From contig CALVAJ010000004.1 of the NCBI GenBank assembly GCA_944325505.1, forward strand, positions 49,162 to 113,161: DNA of 64,000 nucleotides, read 5' to 3'. Shown here piece by piece: positions 42,695 through 50,233 of this stretch; within the stretch, counting starts at the first letter, position 1, and each line of letters begins with the position of its first letter. This DNA is from an uncultured Bacteroidales bacterium. GTDB taxonomy: Bacteria > Bacteroidota > Bacteroidia > Bacteroidales > UBA932. The notes below the pieces were generated by a model. That model did no database searches, was not told where the DNA came from, and worked only from the letters and a program-made list of their open reading frames with translations. Position numbers and translations under genes: made by a program.

Positions 42695-44890
42695 ATGGAC
42701 ATCGATTCATCTGCACTTCGCTCGAAGTTGAAGGAATTTTTCGGATTTGACTCATTCAAAGGGGATCAGGAAAGAATCATAAGGCATCTGGTGTCCGGAG
42801 GCAGCGCTTTCGTGATAATGCCTACCGGCGGCGGCAAATCCATGTGCTACCAGCTCCCGGCCCTTGTCATGGAGGGTACGGCCATAGTCATATCACCGCT
42901 GATAGCCCTTATGAAGAACCAGGTGGATGCCATCAGGGGATTCGTGTCGGGAAACGAGGGCATAGCCCATTTCCTTAATTCATCCCTTTCGCGTGTCCAG
43001 CTCGCAGAGGTCAAGGAGGACCTGCTTTCAGGTACGACCAAGCTGCTGTATGTAGCTCCGGAGTCGCTTACCAAACCGGAAAATATCGCGTTGCTGAAAG
43101 AAATCAGGATATCGTTCTATGCTGTGGATGAAGCGCATTGTATTTCGGAATGGGGACACGATTTCAGGCCTGAGTACAGACGCATCAGATCCATAATCGA
43201 AGAAATCGGTCCTGCTCCGGTGATAGCCCTGACGGCAACGGCTACGCCGAAAGTCCAGAACGACATCCAGAAGAACCTCGGACTGCTCGATGCGGAAGTA
43301 TTCAAGTCTTCGTTCAACAGGCCCAACCTCTATTATGAAATCAGGGACAAGTCTGACCCGAAACGCGAAATCATCAGATTCATAAAGCAGAATCCCGGAA
43401 AATCAGGTATCATCTACTGCCTCAGCCGCAAAAAGGTGGAGGAAATGTCGGAGCTGTTGAACATCAACGGTATCAAGGCCCTTCCGTATCATGCCGGACT
43501 GGACGCGAAGACACGCGCCGAGAACCAGGACCGGTTCCTGATGGAAGAGGTGGATGTGATCGTGGCTACCATAGCTTTCGGCATGGGTATAGACAAGCCG
43601 GATGTCAGGTTCGTGATACATTATGATATACCCAAGAGTATAGAAGGATACTATCAGGAGACGGGCCGGGCAGGCAGGGATGGCAAGGAAGGGGTGTGCC
43701 TTGCCTTCTACAGGTACAAGGATGTCCAGAAACTCGAGAAGTTCATGCAGGGAAAGCCTGTATCGGAACAGGAGATAGGCAAGCAGCTCCTGCTGGAGGT
43801 CGTTGCCTATGCGGAATCCAACCAGTGCCGGCGGAAGCTTCTGCTCAACTACTTCGGAGAGGATTATACGAAAGACAACTGCGGGGCATGCGACAACTGT
43901 CTCCATCCTAAGACCACGTTTGACGGCCAGGAAGACATGTGTCTGGTAATAGAGCTTGTCCGGTCCATGCCGGAGCATTTCAAGATAGAACATCTGGCAA
44001 ACATTCTTGCAGGAGAATCCAATTCGCTTATCAAATCATACAGGCATGACAGCCTGGAACTTTTCGGAGCCGGAAAAGACCATACTACGCGCTTCTGGTG
44101 TGCCGTAATCCATCAGGGGCTTATACTTCACCTGCTGGACAAGGAGATAGAGTCCTACGGGCTTATTTCCGTGACTGCGAAAGGGCAGGAGTTCTATGAG
44201 CATCCTCATGAACTGATGCTTACGGGTGAAAGGGACTTCGTTGAAGGAGAGGACGATGACGATGATGCCGTGTCTGCCGTAAAGGGCGGAGGCGGCGGGG
44301 ATGCTGTCCTTCTGTCCATGCTCAAGGATCTCAGGCACGACCTTTCCCGCAGGCTGCACCTCCAGCCGTGGGTGATTTTCTCGGATATGTCCCTGGAGGA
44401 CATGTCGATCATGTATCCGGAGACGGAGGAGGAACTGAAGAATTGTCAGGGAGTAGGCGAGGGCAAGGCCAGAAAATACGGTGCGGAGTTCCTGAAACTG
44501 ATAGGCAGATATGTCGAAGAAAACGAAATTTCCCGCCCTGACGATTTTGTAGTCAAGTCCATAGTCAACAAGTCTGCGAACAAGGTGTTCATAATCCAGA
44601 GCGTCGACCGCAAACTGCCGTTGGACGATATCGCCGAAGCCAAGGGAATGGATATGGACGAACTTCTGGACGAGCTTGAGGCTATAGTCTATTCCGGTAC
44701 GAAGCTCAACCTTGACTATTATATAGACCAGAATCTTGATGATGACACCGTTTCCGACATATACGACTATTTCATGGAAGAAGCCGAGTCGGATTCCATT
44801 GAGGATGCCATGAAAGAGCTGGGCAGCGGGTATGAAGAGTTCGAGGTCCGGCTTGTCCGGCTGAAATTCCTGTGCGAGGTGGCCAACTGA
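42695..44890 (+). CDS. recQ: ATP-dependent DNA helicase RecQ
   Basis: 731 residues. Walker A PTGGGKS at 43-49, DEAH at 145-148 in VDEAHCISEWGHDFRPEY, helicase motif VI in GYYQETGRAGRDG, and a zinc-binding region with CRRKLLLNYFGED and CGACDNC. The RQC winged helix and an HRDC domain follow (KNCQGVGEGKARKYG at about 590), then a 100-residue acidic C-terminal extension. RecQ unwinds forked and recombination intermediates. The start at 42695 is preferred over 42629 because the probable promoter lies between them. Confidence 0.93.
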   Translation: MDIDSSALRSKLKEFFGFDSFKGDQERIIRHLVSGGSAFVIMPTGGGKSMCYQLPALVMEGTAIVISPLIALMKNQVDAIRGFVSGNEGIAHFLNSSLSRVQLAEVKEDLLSGTTKLLYVAPESLTKPENIALLKEIRISFYAVDEAHCISEWGHDFRPEYRRIRSIIEEIGPAPVIALTATATPKVQNDIQKNLGLLDAEVFKSSFNRPNLYYEIRDKSDPKREIIRFIKQNPGKSGIIYCLSRKKVEEMSELLNINGIKALPYHAGLDAKTRAENQDRFLMEEVDVIVATIAFGMGIDKPDVRFVIHYDIPKSIEGYYQETGRAGRDGKEGVCLAFYRYKDVQKLEKFMQGKPVSEQEIGKQLLLEVVAYAESNQCRRKLLLNYFGEDYTKDNCGACDNCLHPKTTFDGQEDMCLVIELVRSMPEHFKIEHLANILAGESNSLIKSYRHDSLELFGAGKDHTTRFWCAVIHQGLILHLLDKEIESYGLISVTAKGQEFYEHPHELMLTGERDFVEGEDDDDDAVSAVKGGGGGDAVLLSMLKDLRHDLSRRLHLQPWVIFSDMSLEDMSIMYPETEEELKNCQGVGEGKARKYGAEFLKLIGRYVEENEISRPDDFVVKSIVNKSANKVFIIQSVDRKLPLDDIAEAKGMDMDELLDELEAIVYSGTKLNLDYYIDQNLDDDTVSDIYDYFMEEAESDSIEDAMKELGSGYEEFEVRLVRLKFLCEVAN

Positions 44891-44932
44891 CGGACGACAG
44901 GGATATACAGGGAATCTATAAATGTAGTGGAT

Positions 44933-45793
44933 ATGAGAAAATTTTCTGTCGCCGTCGTTTCTTTGCTTCTGTCTCTGTGTGCGCTGGCGAAGTCTCCTGC
45001 AGATACCGTCCGCATCCTTGCAGTCGGCAACAGTTTCTCCCATGACGCCATTGAGCAGAATCTTTTTGAACTGGCGGAGGCTGACGGCATTACGGTCATC
45101 ATCGGCAACGCATTCATAGGCGGCTGTTCTCTGGAAAGGCATGTGGTCAATTCCCGCGAGGACAAGCCTGACTATGCATACAGGAAAATCGGTGCCGACG
45201 GTGTCCGCAGGGAATACAAGGACGTGACTCTTGCCGAGATTGTCGCTGACGAGCAGTGGGATTATGTGAGCCTGCAGCAGGCAAGTCCGCTTTCCGGCCT
45301 GTATGAGACATACCGGACGTGGCTGCCTGAACTTTACGGCTATGTTAGGGCAAGGGTCCCCGAGAATGCCTGCTTCATGCTTCACCAGACATGGGCGTAT
45401 GCCTGCGATTCAGATCATGCCGGGTTCGCGAACTATGACCGGGACCAGATGAAGATGTACAGGGCTGTCGTGAAGGCGAACAGGAAAGCGGCAAGACTTG
45501 TGGGGATAAAGGTCATCATCCCTTCAGGAACGGCTATACAGAATGCGCGGACATCATTCATCGGCGACAGGATGAACAGGGACGGATACCATCTGGATTT
45601 GCTGTGGGGACGCTATACGGCCGCATGTACATGGTATGAGAAGATTTTCGGCAATGTGCTTGAAAACGCCTATGCCCCGCAGGGGCTTGCCCCTGACTAT
45701 ATGGAGGTGTGCCGGCGCTCTGCGCATGAGGCTGTACGTCATCCGTATCGGGTGACGGAAATCAAGGTAAGGAATTCTGACGGGGAACGCTGA
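44933..45793 (+). CDS. exported DUF4886 (SGNH-hydrolase-like) protein
   Basis: 286 residues from the ATG at 44933 (a GTG at 44927 is also in frame). Signal peptide MRKFSVAVVSLLLSLCALA. The mature N-terminus VRILAVGNSFSHDAIEQN is the block I motif of the DUF4886 group, with a GNSFS serine analogous to the GDS of SGNH esterases; WDYVSLQQASPLSG and RDGYHLDLLWGRYTAACTWYE give the equivalent of the later blocks, including a possible catalytic DGYHL. Such proteins often act on glycans in Bacteroidales. Substrate unknown. An intrinsic terminator follows. Confidence 0.82.
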   Translation: MRKFSVAVVSLLLSLCALAKSPADTVRILAVGNSFSHDAIEQNLFELAEADGITVIIGNAFIGGCSLERHVVNSREDKPDYAYRKIGADGVRREYKDVTLAEIVADEQWDYVSLQQASPLSGLYETYRTWLPELYGYVRARVPENACFMLHQTWAYACDSDHAGFANYDRDQMKMYRAVVKANRKAARLVGIKVIIPSGTAIQNARTSFIGDRMNRDGYHLDLLWGRYTAACTWYEKIFGNVLENAYAPQGLAPDYMEVCRRSAHEAVRHPYRVTEIKVRNSDGER

Positions 45794-45818
45794 TTTTCCC
45801 TAACAATAATTATCTCAT

Positions 45819-45856
45819 GTGCGGTAATACCTATTTTTTGGGATTGCCGCACTTTT
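45819..45856 (+). terminator. intrinsic terminator after the DUF4886 gene
   Basis: GTGCGGTAAT (45819-45828) pairs with ATTGCCGCAC (45843-45852) with one wobble, followed by TTTT. The next gene's promoter overlaps its 3' arm. Confidence 0.8.
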
Positions 45857-45874
45857 CATGTCGCTGTACTTTTG
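45843..45874 (+). promoter_or_regulatory. promoter of the porin-imelysin-diheme-ccsBA operon
   Basis: ATTG at 45843-45846 and TACTTTTG at 45867-45874, spaced 20 bases. The first ATG of the porin frame (45858) lies inside it, so translation starts later. No Fur-like box was recognised. Confidence 0.55.
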
Positions 45875-45899
45875 CACCCGAAAAAAGAAGATGCAAAAG

Positions 45900-47297
45900 A
45901 TGAAATCCAAACTTATTCTTTCTGCAATCGCCTTCTTAGCCTTATCGACTAATCCACAGACGTTTGCACAGACCGAATCTGAAACTTCCAGCCCTGATGC
46001 AGTGACAGGGGCCACTTCTGAATCATCCGGGAACGGCGCTGCCGGTGCGGAACCGGACAGCAGTAAATCCAAAGACAGGAAACCTGGCAAAGGCTTTTTT
46101 AACCGCCTGTCCATAGGCGGTTACGGAGAAGCTGTCTATACCTATAATATGTATAGTGACAATGTCCACCGTTATATGTACCCCGGTGAATATAAGGATA
46201 CGAAGGGACACGGGCGTTTCGACCTTCCCCATGTGGTAGTCATGCTCGGATATGACTTCGGCAAGGGATGGCAGCTGGGAATGGAGATAGAGTTCGAGCA
46301 TGGGGGAACAGAGTCGGCTGTAGAAAAGGAGGCAGAAGAAGGAGGCGAGTTCGAGAAAGAGATAGAAAGAGGCGGTGAAGTGGCGCTGGAGCAGTTCTGG
46401 ATACAGAAGACGTTTTTCCCGCAGCTGAACCTTAAGGCAGGCCACATTGTCGTCCCTGTCGGACTGACCAACAGCTATCATCTGCCGACACAGTTTTTTA
46501 CGGTTTACCGTCCGGAAGGGGAGAACACCATCATGCCGTGTACCTGGCATGAGACGGGACTCAGCATCTGGGGAAAGGCCGGGGACTGGAGATATGAGGT
46601 CCTTGCGGTGGCAGGTCTCAATTCGTCATATTTCACCAACGACGGCTGGGTGCATGACGGTTCCGCTTCTCCATATGAATTCAAGGCCGCCAACCGTATC
46701 GCCGGCGCATTCCGTGTGGACAACTATTCGGTAAAAGGTCTGAGAATGGGTCTGAGCGGATATATCGGCAACAGTTTCAACAATGATATCGAGAAATCCT
46801 TCTCCTCGCTCTATGCCGGAGTCAAAGGTACGGTCATGATAGGGGCCTTCGATTTTGAGTACAATGACCATAATGTCATAGCCCGCGGAAGTTTCGATTA
46901 CGGACATCTTTCCGATGCGGCCTATATCACCAGACAGAACAAGAACCAGATGTCGGGCACGAGCTCTCCGTATCCGCATACCCCGGTGGGGGAAGCCGCA
47001 CTGGCTGCAGGAGTGGAGGCCGGGTACAATTTCTTCGGGCTTTCTCCGCGGCTGAAGGACCAGAAGTTCTATGTGTTCGGCAGGTATGAGTATTACAACT
47101 CCTATATCCCATATACAGGCGCGACTGAGTACCGCTGGACGGAGAAACAACGTATTGCTATGGGAATCAACTATTTCCCTATAGACGAAATCGTAATAAA
47201 AGCAGAATATTCTTATCGTTTTGCAAAAGAGAACGTATTCAATCCTGAGCCGTCCCTTTCTCTCGGGGTCGCCTGGTCGGGTTTCTTCAGACACTAA
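45900..47297 (+). CDS. outer-membrane porin-like beta-barrel protein
   Basis: 465 residues from ATG 45900, which has AAGAAG nine bases upstream; ATG 45891 is an alternative. Signal peptide MKSKLILSAIAFLALS to about TFA. A Ser/Pro/Glu-rich linker (residues 25-60) precedes a barrel with alternating aromatic strands: RLSIGGYGEAVYTYNMY, HVVVMLGYDFGKGWQLGMEIEFEHGG, LNLKAGHIVVPVGLTNSYHLPTQF and the terminal LSLGVAWSGFFRH. It resembles phosphate-selective-porin-like proteins (OprO/P). A charged segment EKEAEEGGEFEKEIERGG at about 145-165 may be a loop. It heads the imelysin/diheme cluster. Confidence 0.82.
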   Translation: MKSKLILSAIAFLALSTNPQTFAQTESETSSPDAVTGATSESSGNGAAGAEPDSSKSKDRKPGKGFFNRLSIGGYGEAVYTYNMYSDNVHRYMYPGEYKDTKGHGRFDLPHVVVMLGYDFGKGWQLGMEIEFEHGGTESAVEKEAEEGGEFEKEIERGGEVALEQFWIQKTFFPQLNLKAGHIVVPVGLTNSYHLPTQFFTVYRPEGENTIMPCTWHETGLSIWGKAGDWRYEVLAVAGLNSSYFTNDGWVHDGSASPYEFKAANRIAGAFRVDNYSVKGLRMGLSGYIGNSFNNDIEKSFSSLYAGVKGTVMIGAFDFEYNDHNVIARGSFDYGHLSDAAYITRQNKNQMSGTSSPYPHTPVGEAALAAGVEAGYNFFGLSPRLKDQKFYVFGRYEYYNSYIPYTGATEYRWTEKQRIAMGINYFPIDEIVIKAEYSYRFAKENVFNPEPSLSLGVAWSGFFRH

Positions 47298-47316
47298 ACA
47301 ATTAAAACAATACACA

Positions 47317-48513
47317 ATGAAAAAATTGGTTTATTTTTCCGGTGCAGTCCTGGCTCTTACCGGCCTTGCTGCCTGCAACGAGACCGGGACCACTCCCGAT
47401 CTGGATGCGAATGATGACCGCTATGCGGCAATCGCAGAGACATTTGTCAATGAAACTGTCATCCCTACTTACAAATATCTGGCAGATGACACTGCCGAGC
47501 TCGTTGACCGCCTGGAGGCTTTCGCAGGAAACAAGTCCCAGCAGGCCCTGGATGCCGCCTGTGAGGTGTTCCTTACTTCACGTGCATATTGGGAAAAGAG
47601 CGAGGCTTTCCTGTTCGGGGCGGCAACCGCTTTCGGTATTGACCCGCATATAGATTCATGGCCTCTTGACCAGACAGCTCTCGAGAGACTTCTCGCCAGC
47701 GAGACTATAATATCCTCTCTTGCAGGAGAAGGCGGTGACGCTTATGCCGGTGACCAGCTCGGGAATGCGCTTCTCGGTTTCCATGGTATAGAATTCATCC
47801 TTTTCCGGAACGGGGACAACAGGACATACACTGATATCACCGATACCGAACTCACCTATGCAATAGCTGTTGCTGGCGACCTCAGGAACCGTTGCGCCGA
47901 ACTCTATATCTCATGGTCAGGAAACGAAAGCTACAAATTATATGACTATGTAGCCAATGACCTTGAGCTGAATCTTGTTATCGAAGGAAGCGGCAATTAT
48001 TACGGAGAGGATATGCTCAAGGCCGGCAATGCCGGAAGCAGCTATGCGAGCCAGTCCCTTGTGATGCAGGCCATCTGTGACGGCTGTATCACTATTGCGG
48101 ACGAAGTTGCAACCCAGAAGATCGGACGTCCGTATAACGGGACTACAGAAGAGGATATTGCCTATATCGAGTCTCCGTACAGCCACAAGTCTATCCAGGA
48201 TTTCTATGACAACATGGTGAGCATCAAGAATGTCTACTACGGTGGTCTCGATGCTGAATCCATGGGGGCTTCTGCGGACAGTTATGACCGGACGAATTCG
48301 CTCCATGCATGGTTCCAGGAGACAGACCCGGATTTCGATGCCCGCATGACAGCCGCAATCGACAAGGCTCTTGCCGAGATTAACGGGGACGGTACCGGGA
48401 TGGTGAAGCCGTTTGTGAATAACAGACAGGATGCTTCTGTCGGAGAGGCTATCGAAGCTATATCCGCATTGAACGAGGTCCTTATTGAAGCAAAAGGCAG
48501 ATTCACTGAATAG
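47317..48513 (+). CDS. imelysin (M75) family lipoprotein
   Basis: 398 residues from ATG 47317. Lipobox LAAC with Cys20. The imelysin signature GFHGIE sits at 154-159 (His156, Glu159), with helical repeats before and after (FVNETVIPTYKYLADDTAELV, ACEVFLTSRAYWEKSEAFLFG; then the C-terminal LNEVLIEAKGRF). Imelysin-like proteins are iron-regulated and linked with iron uptake, but the peptidase activity once proposed is doubtful. The longer open frame from 47221 lies inside the porin gene and is rejected. It is 19 bases downstream of the porin gene and upstream of the diheme gene. Confidence 0.88.
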   Translation: MKKLVYFSGAVLALTGLAACNETGTTPDLDANDDRYAAIAETFVNETVIPTYKYLADDTAELVDRLEAFAGNKSQQALDAACEVFLTSRAYWEKSEAFLFGAATAFGIDPHIDSWPLDQTALERLLASETIISSLAGEGGDAYAGDQLGNALLGFHGIEFILFRNGDNRTYTDITDTELTYAIAVAGDLRNRCAELYISWSGNESYKLYDYVANDLELNLVIEGSGNYYGEDMLKAGNAGSSYASQSLVMQAICDGCITIADEVATQKIGRPYNGTTEEDIAYIESPYSHKSIQDFYDNMVSIKNVYYGGLDAESMGASADSYDRTNSLHAWFQETDPDFDARMTAAIDKALAEINGDGTGMVKPFVNNRQDASVGEAIEAISALNEVLIEAKGRFTE

Positions 48514-48532
48514 ACAATAGATATTGATACAG

Positions 48533-48569
48533 ATGAGGGCAGCCGGACATTTCCTCCGGTAGCCCTCAT
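48533..48569 (+). promoter_or_regulatory. strong hairpin between the imelysin and diheme genes
   Basis: ATGAGGGC (48533-48540) pairs perfectly with GCCCTCAT (48562-48569), and an inner CCGGA (48543-48547) pairs with TCCGG (48555-48559). There is no T-run, so it is unlikely to be a simple terminator. It may stabilise the mRNA, mark a processing site, or set relative expression of the lipoproteins. Confidence 0.6.
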
Positions 48570-48589
48570 AAATGCATAAAGGTCGTAAT

Positions 48590-50224
48590 ATGAAAAAGAT
48601 TATTGCAATATGTACAGGAGCCGCGCTGGTGGCTGCATTGTATTCATGTGATGACAGGGGCGGAGCTACTCCTGACCTGCCGGACGAACAGGAATCATGG
48701 ATCGAGATCGAGACTTATGCCGGAGGGGAGCTCGGTACCACATTCAACCGCTCGGCTTCCGCTTTCGAGGATCCTACCCCGGCAGTCGAACTCGCCGGCA
48801 TGGAGTATGACTTCAAGCAGGGGGAATATTTCTTTGAAAGGTCCTTTACCGAGAATACGGCACCTTTTGACGGTCTCGGGCCTCTGTATCTCAGGTCTTC
48901 ATGTCTGGACTGCCATCCGGGGTACGGACACGGGAAGAGGATGGAACGCTACCGCTGGAACGACTATGGGAACGGATATCTTCTGGTGCTCTATGATCCT
49001 AAGGACAACAGTTATCTGACGTCCCTTACTGGAATGCCGCAGACCCAGGCCGTAGCCCCATTCAAGGCTCCTCTCGATGAAACGAAAATCTCTATAGAGT
49101 GGAAAGAATACGTGGACGAGTGGGGGAACAAGTTCGAGGACGGCGAGACGTATTCTCTGATATATCCGGAGGTTACGATTCCTGCTGATGCCTATTATGT
49201 ACCGGTGCTGTCAAAGAACGGCCCTCTCGATGCATCCGAGGTGGGTATCCGGCTCGAGTCCACTATAGGCATATACGGGTCAGGACTTATAGATGCCATC
49301 CCTGATGACTCCTTGCTGGTGCAGTACCGTAAGGAAGAGGCTATGGGCATACCTCTCAACCCTGCGATTTATGCAGGCGGACAGTGGCAGAGCCAGTATT
49401 CCAACACCAAGCAGGGAAACGGGGAGAAGCATCCTTTCCGCTACACATATGCCCTCAGCCGCGGAGCCGTCCAGGACGGACCGGGAGCCAATGCAATCTG
49501 GAATATCACCAATGTCACCCGCTCCGACCGCCGTTACCATTATATGACTGTCGCATATGCGACAAAAGCTTCACAGGATCCTGACGTGCAGGCGGCATTC
49601 TATGATTATTTCCCTGAGTATAAGACGGATGCGGGAGTCGAGAAGGATATATACAACTACCTCATGGGAGAATATACCGACGAGTACGGCAAGACTGTGC
49701 CTGTAGTCGATGCGGAGATGAACGATGAAGACTATGTGGATTTCATGATCTGGCACAGGGGACTGGCTGTTCCTGCCGCGAGGGATCTGGATGATGAGCA
49801 GGTGCAGCTCGGAAGGAAGCTTTTCAGGGAGATCGGATGTGCAGTATGCCACAGACCGTCATGGAAGACCGGTGATGACGAACTCAATGACCCGAACAAC
49901 TATTTCAACCGTGGGGATGCCCGTCTGCCTAAATATCCTCATCAGACGATCTGGCCATATACTGATCTTGTCCAGCATCAGCTGAAGATGGTCAATGATA
50001 TCAGGGGCGGATGGTGCCGTACTACCCCTCTGTGGGGCCGCGGACTTTCCCTGATCTGTTCCGGGCATCAGGACCGTCTTCATGACTGCCGTGCAAGGAA
50101 TGTCATAGAGGCTATCATGTGGCACGGGGCTCAGGACAGCGATGCGAGAAAGTCAGTGGAGGCTTTCCGCGGGCTGGACAAAGAAGAGCGTGACGCTGTT
50201 GTGAAATTTATTAATGCCATATAG
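48590..50224 (+). CDS. di-heme oxidoreductase family (DUF1111) lipoprotein
   Basis: 544 residues from ATG 48590. Lipobox ALYSC with Cys20. Two c-type haem sites: CLDCH at 105-109 and CAVCH at 417-421. Other family features: GPLYLRSSCLDCHPG, GLIDAIPDD, IWHRGLAVPAARDL and the C-terminal TTPLWGRGLS, then VIEAIMWHGAQ. These DHOR/DUF1111 proteins resemble the MauG/CcpA group of di-haem peroxidases, but their substrate is unknown. The protein must be matured outside the cytoplasm, and the haem ligation factor CcsBA follows nine bases later. Imelysin and DUF1111 linkage is recurrent in bacteria. Confidence 0.88.
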   Translation: MKKIIAICTGAALVAALYSCDDRGGATPDLPDEQESWIEIETYAGGELGTTFNRSASAFEDPTPAVELAGMEYDFKQGEYFFERSFTENTAPFDGLGPLYLRSSCLDCHPGYGHGKRMERYRWNDYGNGYLLVLYDPKDNSYLTSLTGMPQTQAVAPFKAPLDETKISIEWKEYVDEWGNKFEDGETYSLIYPEVTIPADAYYVPVLSKNGPLDASEVGIRLESTIGIYGSGLIDAIPDDSLLVQYRKEEAMGIPLNPAIYAGGQWQSQYSNTKQGNGEKHPFRYTYALSRGAVQDGPGANAIWNITNVTRSDRRYHYMTVAYATKASQDPDVQAAFYDYFPEYKTDAGVEKDIYNYLMGEYTDEYGKTVPVVDAEMNDEDYVDFMIWHRGLAVPAARDLDDEQVQLGRKLFREIGCAVCHRPSWKTGDDELNDPNNYFNRGDARLPKYPHQTIWPYTDLVQHQLKMVNDIRGGWCRTTPLWGRGLSLICSGHQDRLHDCRARNVIEAIMWHGAQDSDARKSVEAFRGLDKEERDAVVKFINAI

Positions 50225-50233
50225 TGGCATATT

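Noticed and set aside
44036-45385. Long minus-strand open frame (449 codons) opposite recQ and the DUF4886 gene
   Set aside because: It runs antisense to two well-supported genes and its translation has the low-complexity, His/Arg-rich look of a shadow frame.
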